Counted from the stretch's first letter, positions 53,886-63,362 are shown. The stretch: 64,000 bases of DNA from Enhydrobacter aerosaccus (GCF_900167455.1 NZ_FUWJ01000002.1:113584-177583), one strand, 5' to 3'. Notes: a model not told the origin generated them from the sequence alone. Numbers and translations: made by a program.

Positions 53886-55021
53886 GCCGCGCGCACCGCG
53901 TTGGTGAAGGCAACGACCTCGTCGCGACGATTATGATCCCTTGGCGTGGTGTAGAGAGGCTGCGGAAAGGCCCCGAGAGTCACGACCACGAGGCCTTCCT
54001 TGCGGAACACATCGATCCTCTGACCGGCGTGTCCCAGCGCCGACATCACGTCCCTGCCCAGCCACCAGCTATAGCCATAGTGCGTGATATCGACCACGGG
54101 CGGCGTCGCGAGTTCGAAGGCCGGCGTCGCCGCGGCCTCGACCCAGCCTTCCGGCAGCACGCGCTGGCCGTCGATCACGCCGTCGTTCAGAACGAACAAG
54201 CCGAACCGGCCGAAATCCCGCAGCACCATGCCGGCGCGGCTGCCGCCGATCTCCTGGCCATCCTCGCTTTCCAGCGTATAGAAGGCATCGCACTCCATGC
54301 CGGCCGGCTGCCAGATCGTCTCCGACATGTAGTCGGCCAGCGGCTTGCCGACGGCCTGTCTCAAGGCCGCGCCCAGGAGATAGGTATCGCCAGAATTGTA
54401 GAGGAAGGTCGTGCCCGGCGGATGGGCGCGTTCCAGCGAGGCCATCAGCTTCAGCACACCGCCCGGCACCTTGTCGGCCAGCGACTTGCTGTAGCGGTTC
54501 ACGTCCGACGCGCGATCCGTGTAGTCCTCATTCCAGCGCATGCCGGACGACATGGTCATGACGTGGCGCAGCGACACGCCCTCGTAGCCCGAGCCGCGCA
54601 GAGCCGGCAGATAGCGTGTCAGCGGATCGTCGATCGAGCCGATGGCGCCGTCCCGAACGGCGGCGCCGACCAGCATCGCCGTCATCGACTTCACGGTCGA
54701 CATGGTCGACCAGCGATCGTGCTCCTGCAGGCCGAGCCCGTAGCGCTCGAGAACGACCTTGCCGTGCCGGATCACCAGCAGGCCGGTGATGACGTTGCGG
54801 TCCATGAAGGAGGCAAGGTCGTGCTCGTGTCCATCGACGAGATAGTGCGGCGCGATTTCCTCTCCGCGCGGCAGCTCCCGTACGGTCGGCCCGCGCCGGA
54901 TCACCCGATGCGCGAACAGCTTGTCGACGATGCGATAGCCGTAGGGCTGGATCGACGGCGGAAACAACAAAAAGTCTTCGCCGCGCGGCAGATGCTGGCG
55001 CGGCGCCGAAAGCGGAGCCAT
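53882..55021 (-). CDS. Serine hydrolase of the class C beta-lactamase fold (NylB-like)
   Basis: 379 residues, no signal peptide. The nucleophile motif is S108-T-V-K111 (MSTVKSM), the tyrosine motif FLYNSGDTYLLG near residues 196-207, and the third box HYGYSWWLG near 315. The YxSGxTxLLG form matches 6-aminohexanoate-dimer hydrolase and related esterases/amidases better than true beta-lactamase. Its partner proteins are cytoplasmic. Order in the transcript: helicase, AsnC-like, this gene, EthD-like. Confidence 0.87.
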   Translation of the reverse strand: MAPLSAPRQHLPRGEDFLLFPPSIQPYGYRIVDKLFAHRVIRRGPTVRELPRGEEIAPHYLVDGHEHDLASFMDRNVITGLLVIRHGKVVLERYGLGLQEHDRWSTMSTVKSMTAMLVGAAVRDGAIGSIDDPLTRYLPALRGSGYEGVSLRHVMTMSSGMRWNEDYTDRASDVNRYSKSLADKVPGGVLKLMASLERAHPPGTTFLYNSGDTYLLGAALRQAVGKPLADYMSETIWQPAGMECDAFYTLESEDGQEIGGSRAGMVLRDFGRFGLFVLNDGVIDGQRVLPEGWVEAAATPAFELATPPVVDITHYGYSWWLGRDVMSALGHAGQRIDVFRKEGLVVVTLGAFPQPLYTTPRDHNRRDEVVAFTNAVRAA

Positions 55022-55031
55022 GAGGCGAGGC

Positions 55032-55271
55032 TCAGGAAAAAGCTTTGAAGGTAATGAGGGTGAAGGTGTCCTTCACGCCCGGCAGGGTCTGGATCTGGCT
55101 GGTGACGAAGTGGCCGATATCGGTCTTCTCCGGCAGATAGCACTTCATCAGGAGATCGTACTGGCCGGACGTCGAATAGACTTCCGAGACCTGCTCGATG
55201 CTCACCGCCTCGTCCGCGACCTCATAGGCCTTGCCGAGGTCGCACTTCACCATGACGAAAATGGTCTGCAT
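55032..55271 (-). CDS. Stand-alone Lrp/AsnC ligand-binding (RAM) domain protein
   Basis: 79 residues covering only the C-terminal AsnC effector domain: MQTIFVMVKCDLGKAYEVADEAVSI, then VSEVYSTSGQYDLLMKCYLPEKTDIGHFV. The DNA-binding half is missing, as in small SIRC-type proteins. It may sense an amino acid or modulate full-length Lrp proteins by mixed oligomers. It lies 26 bp after the helicase and 10 bp before the hydrolase gene. Confidence 0.85.
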   Translation of the reverse strand: MQTIFVMVKCDLGKAYEVADEAVSIEQVSEVYSTSGQYDLLMKCYLPEKTDIGHFVTSQIQTLPGVKDTFTLITFKAFS

Positions 55272-55297
55272 GTCCCGCCTTTCCTGCGGGACGTACT

Positions 55298-56764
55298 TTA
55301 GCGACCTGAACGCATGAGGAAAGCGGGGACGTGATCGCCCAGTCCCATCGGCACGGGCTCGTCGCGGTCACGATGACGCTCCGGCCGGCGTTCCTGATGG
55401 CGGGCCGGCCGCTCCGTGCGCCCTTCGGGACGCCGCTCGCGGACCGGGCGCTCCTGACGGGGCTCCCGCTCGGGGCGAGTCTCTGCAGGCGCCGGCACGG
55501 TTTCCTCGGTCCGGGGTTCGCGACGCGGGGGCCTGGAGGACGCTTTGGCAGGAGCCTTGGCGCGATCGCCAGCGCCGCTGCGTCCGCCGCGTGCACGACC
55601 GCGACCGCGGCGACGACCATCGGCCGGCTCGAAGGCAAGCAATTCCATGCCCGGCACTTCGACGCGCGGGATCTCGGTGCCGATCAGCTTCTCGATCGCC
55701 TCCACCAGCGGACCTTCGTCCGGCGAAGCGAGGGTGAAGGAATGGCCGGTCTTGCCGGCGCGGCCGGTACGGCCGATGCGGTGAACGTAGTCTTCCGGCG
55801 AGAACGGGACATCGAAATTGAAGACGTGGCTCATGTCGTTGACATCGAGCCCGCGGGCGGCGACGTCCGACGCTACCAGGATCTGGATCTCGCCCTGCTT
55901 GAACTTCTCAAGCGTTTCCATGCGCGCCGGCTGGCTCATGTCGCCGTGCAGCGCGCCGGCATTGAAACCGTGCTTCTTCAGCGAGCCCTGCAGGATCGCC
56001 ACGTCGCGCTTGCGATTGCAGAACACGATCGCGTTCTTGATGTCCTGCTCCTTGATGAGCCGGCGCAACGCCTCGCGCTTGTCCTCCTCGGCCACGACCG
56101 CCAGGCCCTGGACGATGTTCTTGCCAGCCGATGCCGGCGGAGAGACCGTCACTTCCTTGGGATTGCTCAGGAAGCGGTCGGCCAGGCGCTTGATCTCGGG
56201 CGGCATGGTGGCCGAGAAAAACAGGGTCTGCCGCAGCGGCGGCAACAGGCTGACGATGCGCTCGACATCGGGAATGAACCCCATGTCCAGCATGCGATCG
56301 GCTTCGTCGATCACCAGCACCTTGACGTCGTTCAGCAACACCTTGCCGCGCTCGAAATGGTCGAGCAGCCGGCCCGGCGTGGCGATCAGCACGTCGACGC
56401 CGCGCTCCAGCGCCCGCTCCTGGTCGTCGAAGCTCACGCCGCCGATCAGCAGCGCCATGTTGAGCTTGTTGTATTTGCCGTACATGTCGAAGTTCTCGGC
56501 GACCTGGGCAGCCAACTCGCGGGTCGGCTCCAGAATCAGCGAACGCGGCATGCGTGCCTTGGCGCGGCCCTGCGCCAGGATGTCGATCATCGGCAGCACG
56601 AAGGAGGCGGTCTTGCCTGTGCCCGTCTGGGCGCATCCGAGGACGTCGCGGCCCATCAGGACGATGGGGATGGCCTTTTCCTGGATCGGGGTGGGCTTGG
56701 TATAGCCCTTTTCGCTTACTGCCTGCAGCACCGGGGCGCTCAGCCCCAAACTCTCAAAACTCAT
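55298..56764 (-). CDS. rhlE: DEAD-box RNA helicase (RhlE-type)
   Basis: 488 residues. Motif I AQTGTGKT (45-52), Ia PTRELAAQ near 87, II DEAD near 152, III SAT near 186, and VI HRIGRTGRAG near 335. The C-terminal 105 residues are rich in R, E and P (RRGRGRARGG, PRREPRTEE, RPVRERRPEGRTERPARHQERR), a disordered RNA-binding tail. It unwinds RNA in ribosome assembly or decay, often cold-induced. Its 171-bp leader contains stable hairpins. Confidence 0.95.
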   Translation of the reverse strand: MSFESLGLSAPVLQAVSEKGYTKPTPIQEKAIPIVLMGRDVLGCAQTGTGKTASFVLPMIDILAQGRAKARMPRSLILEPTRELAAQVAENFDMYGKYNKLNMALLIGGVSFDDQERALERGVDVLIATPGRLLDHFERGKVLLNDVKVLVIDEADRMLDMGFIPDVERIVSLLPPLRQTLFFSATMPPEIKRLADRFLSNPKEVTVSPPASAGKNIVQGLAVVAEEDKREALRRLIKEQDIKNAIVFCNRKRDVAILQGSLKKHGFNAGALHGDMSQPARMETLEKFKQGEIQILVASDVAARGLDVNDMSHVFNFDVPFSPEDYVHRIGRTGRAGKTGHSFTLASPDEGPLVEAIEKLIGTEIPRVEVPGMELLAFEPADGRRRGRGRARGGRSGAGDRAKAPAKASSRPPRREPRTEETVPAPAETRPEREPRQERPVRERRPEGRTERPARHQERRPERHRDRDEPVPMGLGDHVPAFLMRSGR

Positions 56765-56831
56765 TTAATTCCCGTAGGTTAGCCCACATCCGATGGGCTC
56801 CGGGTGCGGTCTCGAGAAGTCCCTGGAATGG

Positions 56832-56850
56832 GGCCCGAAGGGTTCGGGCC
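56832..56850. promoter_or_regulatory. Hairpin in the helicase upstream region
   Basis: Perfect 8-bp stem GGCCCGAA / TTCGGGCC with a GGG loop, plus a smaller AGCCCA/TGGGCT hairpin at 56781-56799. Between the cupin stop and the helicase start, they could end the cupin transcript or form a structured, temperature-sensitive leader. No T-run. Confidence 0.45.
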
Positions 56851-56935
56851 GGACCGCTGGCGGCCCTCATATGAGGCTTGCCCATTCCGAAGTCAATGCA
56901 GGTTGCCTGCGGAGCAGGGTCGCGCCCAGCGCGCG

Positions 56936-57232
56936 TCAGGGCTTGAGCTCGACCTCGATGAAGACGAACTCGAAATCGTTGGGGTTGATGACGTCGTGTT
57001 CGACCCCGGTCTGGCGGGCATAGGACACGCCCGCCCGCAGCGGCGCCGGCACCGTCGCCTTGCCGTCGAAGATATGCAGTTCGCCGGTGCTCACCGGCAC
57101 CACGACATAGTCGTGCATGTGCTTGTGCCACCCCGTATGGCCTCCGGGCGGGAACCGCCATTCGGTGACGATGACCCGGTCGTTCTCGAGTTGCAGGGTC
57201 GGTTTGGCGAGGGGGCGTTGCGTATCACTCAT
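56936..57232 (-). CDS. Small cupin protein
   Basis: 98 residues, one cupin barrel. First motif region GGHTGWHKHMHDYVVVPVSTGELHIFDG (residues 30-57, in parts), with three histidines for a metal, then ATVPAPLRAGVSYARQTGVEHDVINPN. Start at 57232 after AGGGAC; the longer frame upstream overlaps the methyltransferase gene. Shares strand with the helicase downstream but a hairpin lies between. Function unknown. Confidence 0.85.
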   Translation of the reverse strand: MSDTQRPLAKPTLQLENDRVIVTEWRFPPGGHTGWHKHMHDYVVVPVSTGELHIFDGKATVPAPLRAGVSYARQTGVEHDVINPNDFEFVFIEVELKP

Positions 57233-57310
57233 GTCCCTGAAGCTACCGCGCGTGACCGGCTTTGTCTTGCGGGTCGTGTTAGGCTTTCCGTTCCCACGGT
57301 GGAGATTGGC

Positions 57311-57991
57311 ATGGCCCGCGACACGATCCCGATCTGGAACCGCAATCAGGCCGACGAAGATGCGATGGGCGCCACCCACGCCCCGATCTGGCGACGCATG
57401 ATCGATGTCGGGGCAACGCACGATCTCCGGCAGTCGACGGTGCTCGACTATGGCTGCAACCAGGGCGGCTTCCTGCGTCTGCTCTACGATCGTCATCCGT
57501 TCAAGTCGGCGATGGGCATCGACATCGCCCGCGAATCGGTGGCACGCGCCGAGCTCCTGAAGGGCCACCGACCGATCGCCTACAAGGTCGGCGACCTCGC
57601 GGCGGATCTCGGCCAGACCTTCGATCTCGCCTTCAGCCACGAGGTGATCTATCTGCTGCCCGATCCGGCAGCCCATGCCCGGGACATCAAGGCGGCGCTG
57701 CGGCCGGGCGGCGCCTACGTTGCCGCCATGGGCTGCCATACCGATTCGAGCCTGTGGCCACGCTGGCGCAAGCTCATCACCGAGACCTCCTCGATCCCGA
57801 TCTACGACCATTCGCTGGAAGAGGTCGCCAGCGCCTTCGCCCAGGCGGGTTTCGGCGTTTCTGTCCGGCCGCTCGCCCTCGACGCCTTCATGCCCTTCAC
57901 GGTCGGCAGCGCCTACTTCCCCAAGGTCGTCGACCAGCTGCGCTATTACAGCAGCGACAAGGTGCTGTTCCGCTTCGTGCGAACGCCTTGA
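57311..57991 (+). CDS. Class I SAM-dependent methyltransferase
   Basis: 226 residues. Motif I TVLDYGCNQGGFLR near residues 43-56 replaces the usual DxGxGxG with DYGCNQG; motif II GIDIARESVA near 70; post-motif DLAFSHEVIYLLPDP near 104; and LRPGGAYVAAMG near 128. The acceptor is unknown. ATG 57311 follows GGTGGAGATT. Divergent from the small cupin, convergent with the porin-like gene. Confidence 0.88.
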   Translation: MARDTIPIWNRNQADEDAMGATHAPIWRRMIDVGATHDLRQSTVLDYGCNQGGFLRLLYDRHPFKSAMGIDIARESVARAELLKGHRPIAYKVGDLAADLGQTFDLAFSHEVIYLLPDPAAHARDIKAALRPGGAYVAAMGCHTDSSLWPRWRKLITETSSIPIYDHSLEEVASAFAQAGFGVSVRPLALDAFMPFTVGSAYFPKVVDQLRYYSSDKVLFRFVRTP

Positions 57992-57998
57992 AGCACCG

Positions 57999-59723
57999 TC
58001 ATTGCTTTGGCGTACCGAACCGGTAGGCCCCCTGGAGGAACACGCCGTAACGATTGGTGCTCTGGGTGACGTACTCGTAGCTGCCAAAGCTGTAGCTGGC
58101 ACTGTTGGTCCACATCGACCAATAGCGACCGCCAACACCGATGCTGAAGGCATCGGTCACGTAGTAGGACAGGACGAGTTCGCCCTGAACGCCGTTGCCG
58201 GTTCCGTTCACCGGGAAGAAGGCGTTCCGCAGCCAGTGCGCATCCATGCCGTTGAGAGCGACATAGGGTAGATAGGCCAGGTCGGCATCGACCCTGAACC
58301 GTTCCGCCGGCCACACCTGCGCCGACATGCCAAGCCGCAGCGATTGCCAGGTGCTGTTGTCGGAGATGACGGGCACGTTCGACGCGAACTGGGCTCCTGC
58401 CGACGGGGCTGTCGGATAGTAGATGCCCGTTGCGTTCAAGCTCATCTGGTAGCGGTTGTACCCCGCGAACAGACCAATCTTGTGGTCGGGACCACGCAGC
58501 ACGTTGTAACCGAGATCCAGGGTCACGTAGCTGAGCGAGCCGCCGATGTTGGATTGCGTGACCTGATAGGCGGTGGGCTCGTTGGACAGCGCTTTGCCCA
58601 ACCCCCAATCCTCGTCGTACATCGTGCCGCCGGTGATGCCTCCGCCGCCGACATAGCCCTTCACGAAGCCGTTGAACGGCGCATCGACGCGTCCGAACAG
58701 CTCGCCGGTATGCCCGGTCATGCCATTGTAGGAGAGGTTCGATCCGGCCGGACTGTTGGGCGTATTCGACTCACTGTTCGTCGTCTGGAAATTCCCCGAG
58801 CTGTACCAGTAGCGCAGTCCGACCTCGGCCTCCCATCCGGGCTTCCACGTCGACCGGGTATCCGGCGCGCTGGCGTAGGATTCATCGGCGGTTTTCGACG
58901 GGCCACCCCAATGGTAATTCAAGCCGAGACGGGCGATATGCAGGTCCTGCGTCACGCTGGACGTGCCACCGACAACGCTGTCGACCTCACGGAGTGCCGT
59001 GACGTTGGTCGTCGGCGGCGTTTGCAGGTTGATGCCGCTGAAGCGCATGTAGTCGTAGCCGACATTCAACGACCACTTGGATGAGACGGCGTATTCGACG
59101 CCCGCGCCAATCGTCCATCCCCACACGCCGACAGCCTGGCTTCCGCCGGTGCCGGTCTCCGCGGTCAGGTTGAAGCCCGGGAAACCGGCGCTGTTCGGGT
59201 TGGCATAGAGTTGGCTGTGCATCCAGGCCGCGCCCGCCTTGCCGTAGATGAGCGTACGGCCGTTGGGTTCCGTCAGATAGCCGATACGACCGGTGAAGCT
59301 CGCGATCGCATTCGGGAAAGCCTGGCAGGTGGCACCGATCTGCTCGGTATTGGGTTGCGCGCAGGTGTTCTGTCCCTGCGAGACGAGGTAGCTGCCGCTC
59401 ACCTCCACGCCGAGCAGCAGTTGCGACGTCGGCAGCCAGTTGTAGCCCGCCTGCAAGCCGGCCAGGAAAGCCGGCGTATTGACGCTGCCGCCGAACAGGT
59501 CGGAGCCATACGGGCTGGAGAAGGTCGCCGTTCCAGTCGCCCCGCCGACATGGCCGCCCAGATAGAAGCCTTCCCAGTTGCTACGGACAGGCTCGACGGC
59601 TCGGCTTTGCGCTTGCGACGGGGATGTCTCCGCACTCAGAGGCGGATCGTCAGCCGCAAGGACAGGCGATCCCGAGGCACAGGTCAAAAGGGCCGCGATA
59701 CCCACCAACCGGCGATACAGCAT
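57999..59723 (-). CDS. Two-domain outer-membrane beta-barrel protein
   Basis: 574 residues from the ATG at 59723 (a GTG 9 bp earlier is possible). Signal peptide about 1-23, ending VLAAD. After a short linker (QSRAVEPVRSNWEGFYLGGHVGGATG) comes an Omp25/31-like barrel to about residue 290, with GLQAGYNWLPTSQLLLGVEVSGSY, then a second barrel from about 305 to the end (WKPGWEAEVGLRYWYSSG ... GVFLQGAYRFG). Both halves are rich in alternating aromatic strands. Two barrels in one chain is unusual. The SD lies in a hairpin. Confidence 0.85.
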   Translation of the reverse strand: MLYRRLVGIAALLTCASGSPVLAADDPPLSAETSPSQAQSRAVEPVRSNWEGFYLGGHVGGATGTATFSSPYGSDLFGGSVNTPAFLAGLQAGYNWLPTSQLLLGVEVSGSYLVSQGQNTCAQPNTEQIGATCQAFPNAIASFTGRIGYLTEPNGRTLIYGKAGAAWMHSQLYANPNSAGFPGFNLTAETGTGGSQAVGVWGWTIGAGVEYAVSSKWSLNVGYDYMRFSGINLQTPPTTNVTALREVDSVVGGTSSVTQDLHIARLGLNYHWGGPSKTADESYASAPDTRSTWKPGWEAEVGLRYWYSSGNFQTTNSESNTPNSPAGSNLSYNGMTGHTGELFGRVDAPFNGFVKGYVGGGGITGGTMYDEDWGLGKALSNEPTAYQVTQSNIGGSLSYVTLDLGYNVLRGPDHKIGLFAGYNRYQMSLNATGIYYPTAPSAGAQFASNVPVISDNSTWQSLRLGMSAQVWPAERFRVDADLAYLPYVALNGMDAHWLRNAFFPVNGTGNGVQGELVLSYYVTDAFSIGVGGRYWSMWTNSASYSFGSYEYVTQSTNRYGVFLQGAYRFGTPKQ

Positions 59724-59736
59724 GCTCGACACTACT

Positions 59737-59753
59737 CCCCACCTTCAGTGGGG
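59737..59753 (-). promoter_or_regulatory. Hairpin over the porin-like gene's ribosome-binding site
   Basis: Read on the minus strand, CCCCAC-TGAAG-GTGGGG folds into a 6-bp hairpin whose 3' arm carries the GGGGAG Shine-Dalgarno sequence. It also lies directly after the stop of the large flavoprotein gene, so it may instead be a weak terminator. Confidence 0.4.
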
Positions 59754-59758
59754 CGATT

Positions 59759-62700
59759 CTAGCGGCGGATGCCCAGCTTCTGCAACGACCGGTTGAGCCA
59801 CTGCGCCGCGATCTTTTCCTGCACGCTATTCTGTCGCAGCCTTTGACGCAGGCAGCCGAAATCGACGCGATCGAGTTCCTGGTCCTGGTTGAAGCAGGAA
59901 AAGACCACTGTCTCCTTGCCCGTGACCGGATCCTTGTGAAGCTGAAGGCACTGGGCGCAGATCTCCTTCATCATGCACTGCATGGGGGAGTTGATCGATC
60001 CCAAGGCGCGGTGATCGGGCTTGAGATAGGGCTTCAGCACCGAATGGCGCGCCAATCGCACGGCGTTCATCATGCCGTCCGAGCCGATCGCGATGATGCG
60101 GTCTGCGTCGTTGAACGGAATCGGCTGCTCACCCAGTTCTCCGGCCGCGTACTTGCGCATCGTCTCGACGATGTTGTCGACCGTCGACTTGTCCTGCGGC
60201 CGCGACGGCGCAAACCCCGGAGCCTCGTCGCAGCACCACACCACGACATCGGCCGCGGCCTCGATCTCGTCGACCTTGTAGCGATCGATGACGCGCTTGT
60301 AGCCCGCGAAGTAGAGAACCTTGCTGCCGGCCTTCCGGAACGCCTGTCCGATCGAGAACAGCACCGCGTTGCCGAGGCCGCCGCCGGCCAGCACGACCGT
60401 TTCCCCGGGTTCGATCTCGGTCGGGGCGCCGGTCGGTCCCATCACGATCACTGGCTCGCCGGGCTCCAGCAGGGCGCAGAGATCGGACGAGCCGCCCATC
60501 TCGAGCGCGATCAGGGAGAGCAGGCCTTTCTCCTTGTCGACCCAGGCGCCGGTCAGCGCCAATCCTTCCATGGTCAGCAGCGTGCCTTCGATCTTCCTGG
60601 AGCGCGCCTCGTAATTCTGCAGACGATAGAACTGGCCGGGCTCGAAATTGCGCGCCGCTGCCGGCGCCTCGACCACGACTTCGACGATGGTGGGCGTCAG
60701 CCGCTCGACACGCACGACCTTCGCACGCCACAGACGGTTGGCCTCGGCCAGGATATCGGCAGGCGCGCGCTTGGGGGCCGCCAATCGAGCCATGCTCCGC
60801 GTAAGGATCGGATAACCCTGCTTGGCGCCGCCCATGGCTTTCACCACGTTGCCGGCGAACGACGGATGCAGGTCGCCGAAGAACGACATGAAGCGTCCGT
60901 CGGCATGGCGATACATCAGCACGCGCACGTCGCGCGGCTTGCACACGCGCTCGGGCGTCGCCGGCTCGCCATCCTCGTCGAGCGCCCGGAAATACTTGCC
61001 GTCGATGAAGGCATGCGTCGCATCCTCGCGCGCCAACACCGTGTTCGGCTGCGTTCCCGCCGCCACCAGGATCGTGCGCGCCGGCAAGGTCGCCTTGATC
61101 TTCTCGCCGCCCTGCTGGCCCTCGGCCACCAGTGCCTTGGCATGGCCGTTGGCATCCACCTCGACGGCCGTGGGCGAAAGTCCTTCGGCGAAGCGGATAT
61201 CCTCTTCCAGCGCCTTCAGCACTTCCTCGTGGTTGAGCGTGTAGGAAGGCGACTCGATCAGACGGCGGCGATAGACGACGGTGACACCGCCCCAGCCGTT
61301 CACCAGCTTGGCGATCTCCGGTTCACGGCCCTCCTTGGCCGCCGCCGCACGCTCGGCGCGAATGGCCTTGGCATGCGCGATGAATTCATCGGCGATCTCG
61401 CGCTCTTCCTCGCTCCAGCCGGCCCGCACCGCCGTCTCGCCGCGTTCGGCGACCAGCGTCTCGTGGCGAGCCAGGAACTTCTCGACCTGCAGCGGATAAT
61501 AGGCGAGCGACTCCGTGGCCGTGTCGATCGCGGTCAGGCCGCCACCGATCACCACGACCGGCAACCGCACCTGCAGGTTGGCGATCGACTCCTTCTTCGC
61601 CGCGCCCGTGAGCTGCAGCGCCATCAGGAAATCCGACGCCGCGCGCACGCCGCGCGCCAGCCCGTTCGGCATGTCGAGCACGGTCGGCTTGCCGGCGCCG
61701 GCACACAACGCGATATGGTCGAAGCCCAGGGCGAAGGCGTCTTCGACCGTGACAGTGCCGCCGAAGCGCACGCCGCCGAACATCGAGAACTGATTGCGAC
61801 GCTCCAGCAGGAGCCGCACCAGCTTGAGGTAGTTCTTGTCCCAGCGCACCGTGATGCCGTATTCGGCGACGCCGCCGAAGCCCGCCATCGCCCGCTCGCC
61901 GAGATTCTCGCGCAGAGTGGCGATGTCCTTCACGGCAACGAAGGGAACGCGCCCGCCATCGGCCTTCACGCCCGACTGTTCCGGGGGCAGCGGCTCGATC
62001 TTGAGTCCGTCGATGGCCACCACGGTATGGCCGTCGTTCATGAGATGATGCGCCAGATTGAAGCCTGCCGGGCCGAGCCCGACCACCAGCACGCTGCGAC
62101 CGGTGGCTGGACGCGGGATCGGCCGGCGCAGGTTGAGCGGATTCCAGCGCGTCAGCAGCGAGTAGATCTCGAAGCCCCAGGGCAGGCCCAGCACGTCCTT
62201 GAGCGTGCGGGTCTCGATCTGCGGGATGTCGACCGGCTCCTGCTTCTGATAGATGCAGGCCTTCATGCAGTCGTTGCAGATGCGGTGTCCGGTTGCCGCG
62301 AGCAGCGGGTTGTCGACCATCGCCGTGGCCAGTGCGCCGATGGAGAAGCCCTCGCTCTTCAGCAGGTTCATCTCCGAGATGCGCTCCTCGAGCGGGCAGC
62401 CGGCGAGCGTGACGCCGAAGGGCGACTTCTGGAACTCGCCGGTCTTGCGGTCCTTCAGGCCCTTGGAGCAGCTGTCCTTGCCCTGGTTGTGACACCAGAT
62501 GCAGTAATTGGTGTGATCCACGGTGCGTACGAGATCGTAGCCCGCATCGGTGAGCGCAAACCCTTCGCGATGACGCAGCATGCTGCGCGGCAACTTCATG
62601 CGGGTGACGCCGTCGACCACTTCGGTCTCGATCGGCACGAGGTGTTCGAAGTCGAGCTTGTGCGGCACCTTGAACAGCGGTCCCTCGCGATGACGTCGCT

Positions 62701-63262
62701 TGCCTTCGGGGCTATGCAGCGCCCACGCGGCGTAACGCGTCAGGGCTTCGATCTCAGGCGTCGGTGCTTCCACCTTGAATTCCGCGCCCACCAGCTCGCG
62801 TACGGCCAGCGCAAATGCCAGTTCCCACGCCTCCAGCCCGTCCTCGAGGCGAGCCGGGACCTTGATCGCGGCCGTCACTTCGGCCCCGACCAGCGTCGCG
62901 GCTGCATCCGCCTTGATGGCGCGCGTCACATAGCGCTGAACGAACAGCCGCTTGCAATCGTAGAGCGGCGCAAGCTCCACGTGCCCGGCGCGCAGCGTGG
63001 AGGCTTCCCGCGAAACGCCGAACAGGCCAGCGACGAAGTCCTCCAGCGAACGCGCGACCTCGATCAGGAGGTTCGCCTCGTCCTTCGTCGCCAGAGAGTC
63101 CGGGGCCGAGCGAGCGGCCAGGAAACGAGCGTGCACATCGACATTGGCGTCCTGCAGCCAAGCGACGAAAGCCGCATCCAGCCGGACGAGTCCGTCCCGG
63201 TCGTAAAGATCGTCGAAACCCACCCCGTGAGCGAGCGAAGGAGTGAGTTGATGCGCCGTCAT
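59759..63262 (-). CDS. Large fused iron-sulfur flavoprotein (GltD-like plus PyrK/FNR-like)
   Basis: 1,167 residues in a chain of modules. Residues 1-240 are helical with no recognised domain; 255-345 hold a cysteine cluster (CIWCHNQGKDSCSKG, CPLEER, CNDCMKAC) as in glutamate synthase small subunit; 390 onward an FAD/NAD domain (VLVVGLGPAGFNLAHHL) with a second nucleotide fold at about 570 (PVVVIGGGLTAIDTATES); 860-1060 a ferredoxin-NADP-reductase-like part (GQFYRLQNYEARSRK, VVLAGGGLGNAVLFSIGQAF); 1085-1140 a PyrK-type 2Fe-2S end (CMMKEICAQC, FSCFNQDQ, DFGCLRQR). It would pass electrons between NAD(P)H and an unknown partner. Divergent from ctaA across 100 bp. Confidence 0.88.
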   Translation of the reverse strand: MTAHQLTPSLAHGVGFDDLYDRDGLVRLDAAFVAWLQDANVDVHARFLAARSAPDSLATKDEANLLIEVARSLEDFVAGLFGVSREASTLRAGHVELAPLYDCKRLFVQRYVTRAIKADAAATLVGAEVTAAIKVPARLEDGLEAWELAFALAVRELVGAEFKVEAPTPEIEALTRYAAWALHSPEGKRRHREGPLFKVPHKLDFEHLVPIETEVVDGVTRMKLPRSMLRHREGFALTDAGYDLVRTVDHTNYCIWCHNQGKDSCSKGLKDRKTGEFQKSPFGVTLAGCPLEERISEMNLLKSEGFSIGALATAMVDNPLLAATGHRICNDCMKACIYQKQEPVDIPQIETRTLKDVLGLPWGFEIYSLLTRWNPLNLRRPIPRPATGRSVLVVGLGPAGFNLAHHLMNDGHTVVAIDGLKIEPLPPEQSGVKADGGRVPFVAVKDIATLRENLGERAMAGFGGVAEYGITVRWDKNYLKLVRLLLERRNQFSMFGGVRFGGTVTVEDAFALGFDHIALCAGAGKPTVLDMPNGLARGVRAASDFLMALQLTGAAKKESIANLQVRLPVVVIGGGLTAIDTATESLAYYPLQVEKFLARHETLVAERGETAVRAGWSEEEREIADEFIAHAKAIRAERAAAAKEGREPEIAKLVNGWGGVTVVYRRRLIESPSYTLNHEEVLKALEEDIRFAEGLSPTAVEVDANGHAKALVAEGQQGGEKIKATLPARTILVAAGTQPNTVLAREDATHAFIDGKYFRALDEDGEPATPERVCKPRDVRVLMYRHADGRFMSFFGDLHPSFAGNVVKAMGGAKQGYPILTRSMARLAAPKRAPADILAEANRLWRAKVVRVERLTPTIVEVVVEAPAAARNFEPGQFYRLQNYEARSRKIEGTLLTMEGLALTGAWVDKEKGLLSLIALEMGGSSDLCALLEPGEPVIVMGPTGAPTEIEPGETVVLAGGGLGNAVLFSIGQAFRKAGSKVLYFAGYKRVIDRYKVDEIEAAADVVVWCCDEAPGFAPSRPQDKSTVDNIVETMRKYAAGELGEQPIPFNDADRIIAIGSDGMMNAVRLARHSVLKPYLKPDHRALGSINSPMQCMMKEICAQCLQLHKDPVTGKETVVFSCFNQDQELDRVDFGCLRQRLRQNSVQEKIAAQWLNRSLQKLGIRR

Positions 63263-63362
63263 TGTCAGAATATCCGGGTCAGGGGGAGGGGGATTTGTAT
63301 GTGCACGAACCGATTAACCAAGCACGCCGCTCCGCGCAAGGTGGCGAAGCTTCGCGACATTT

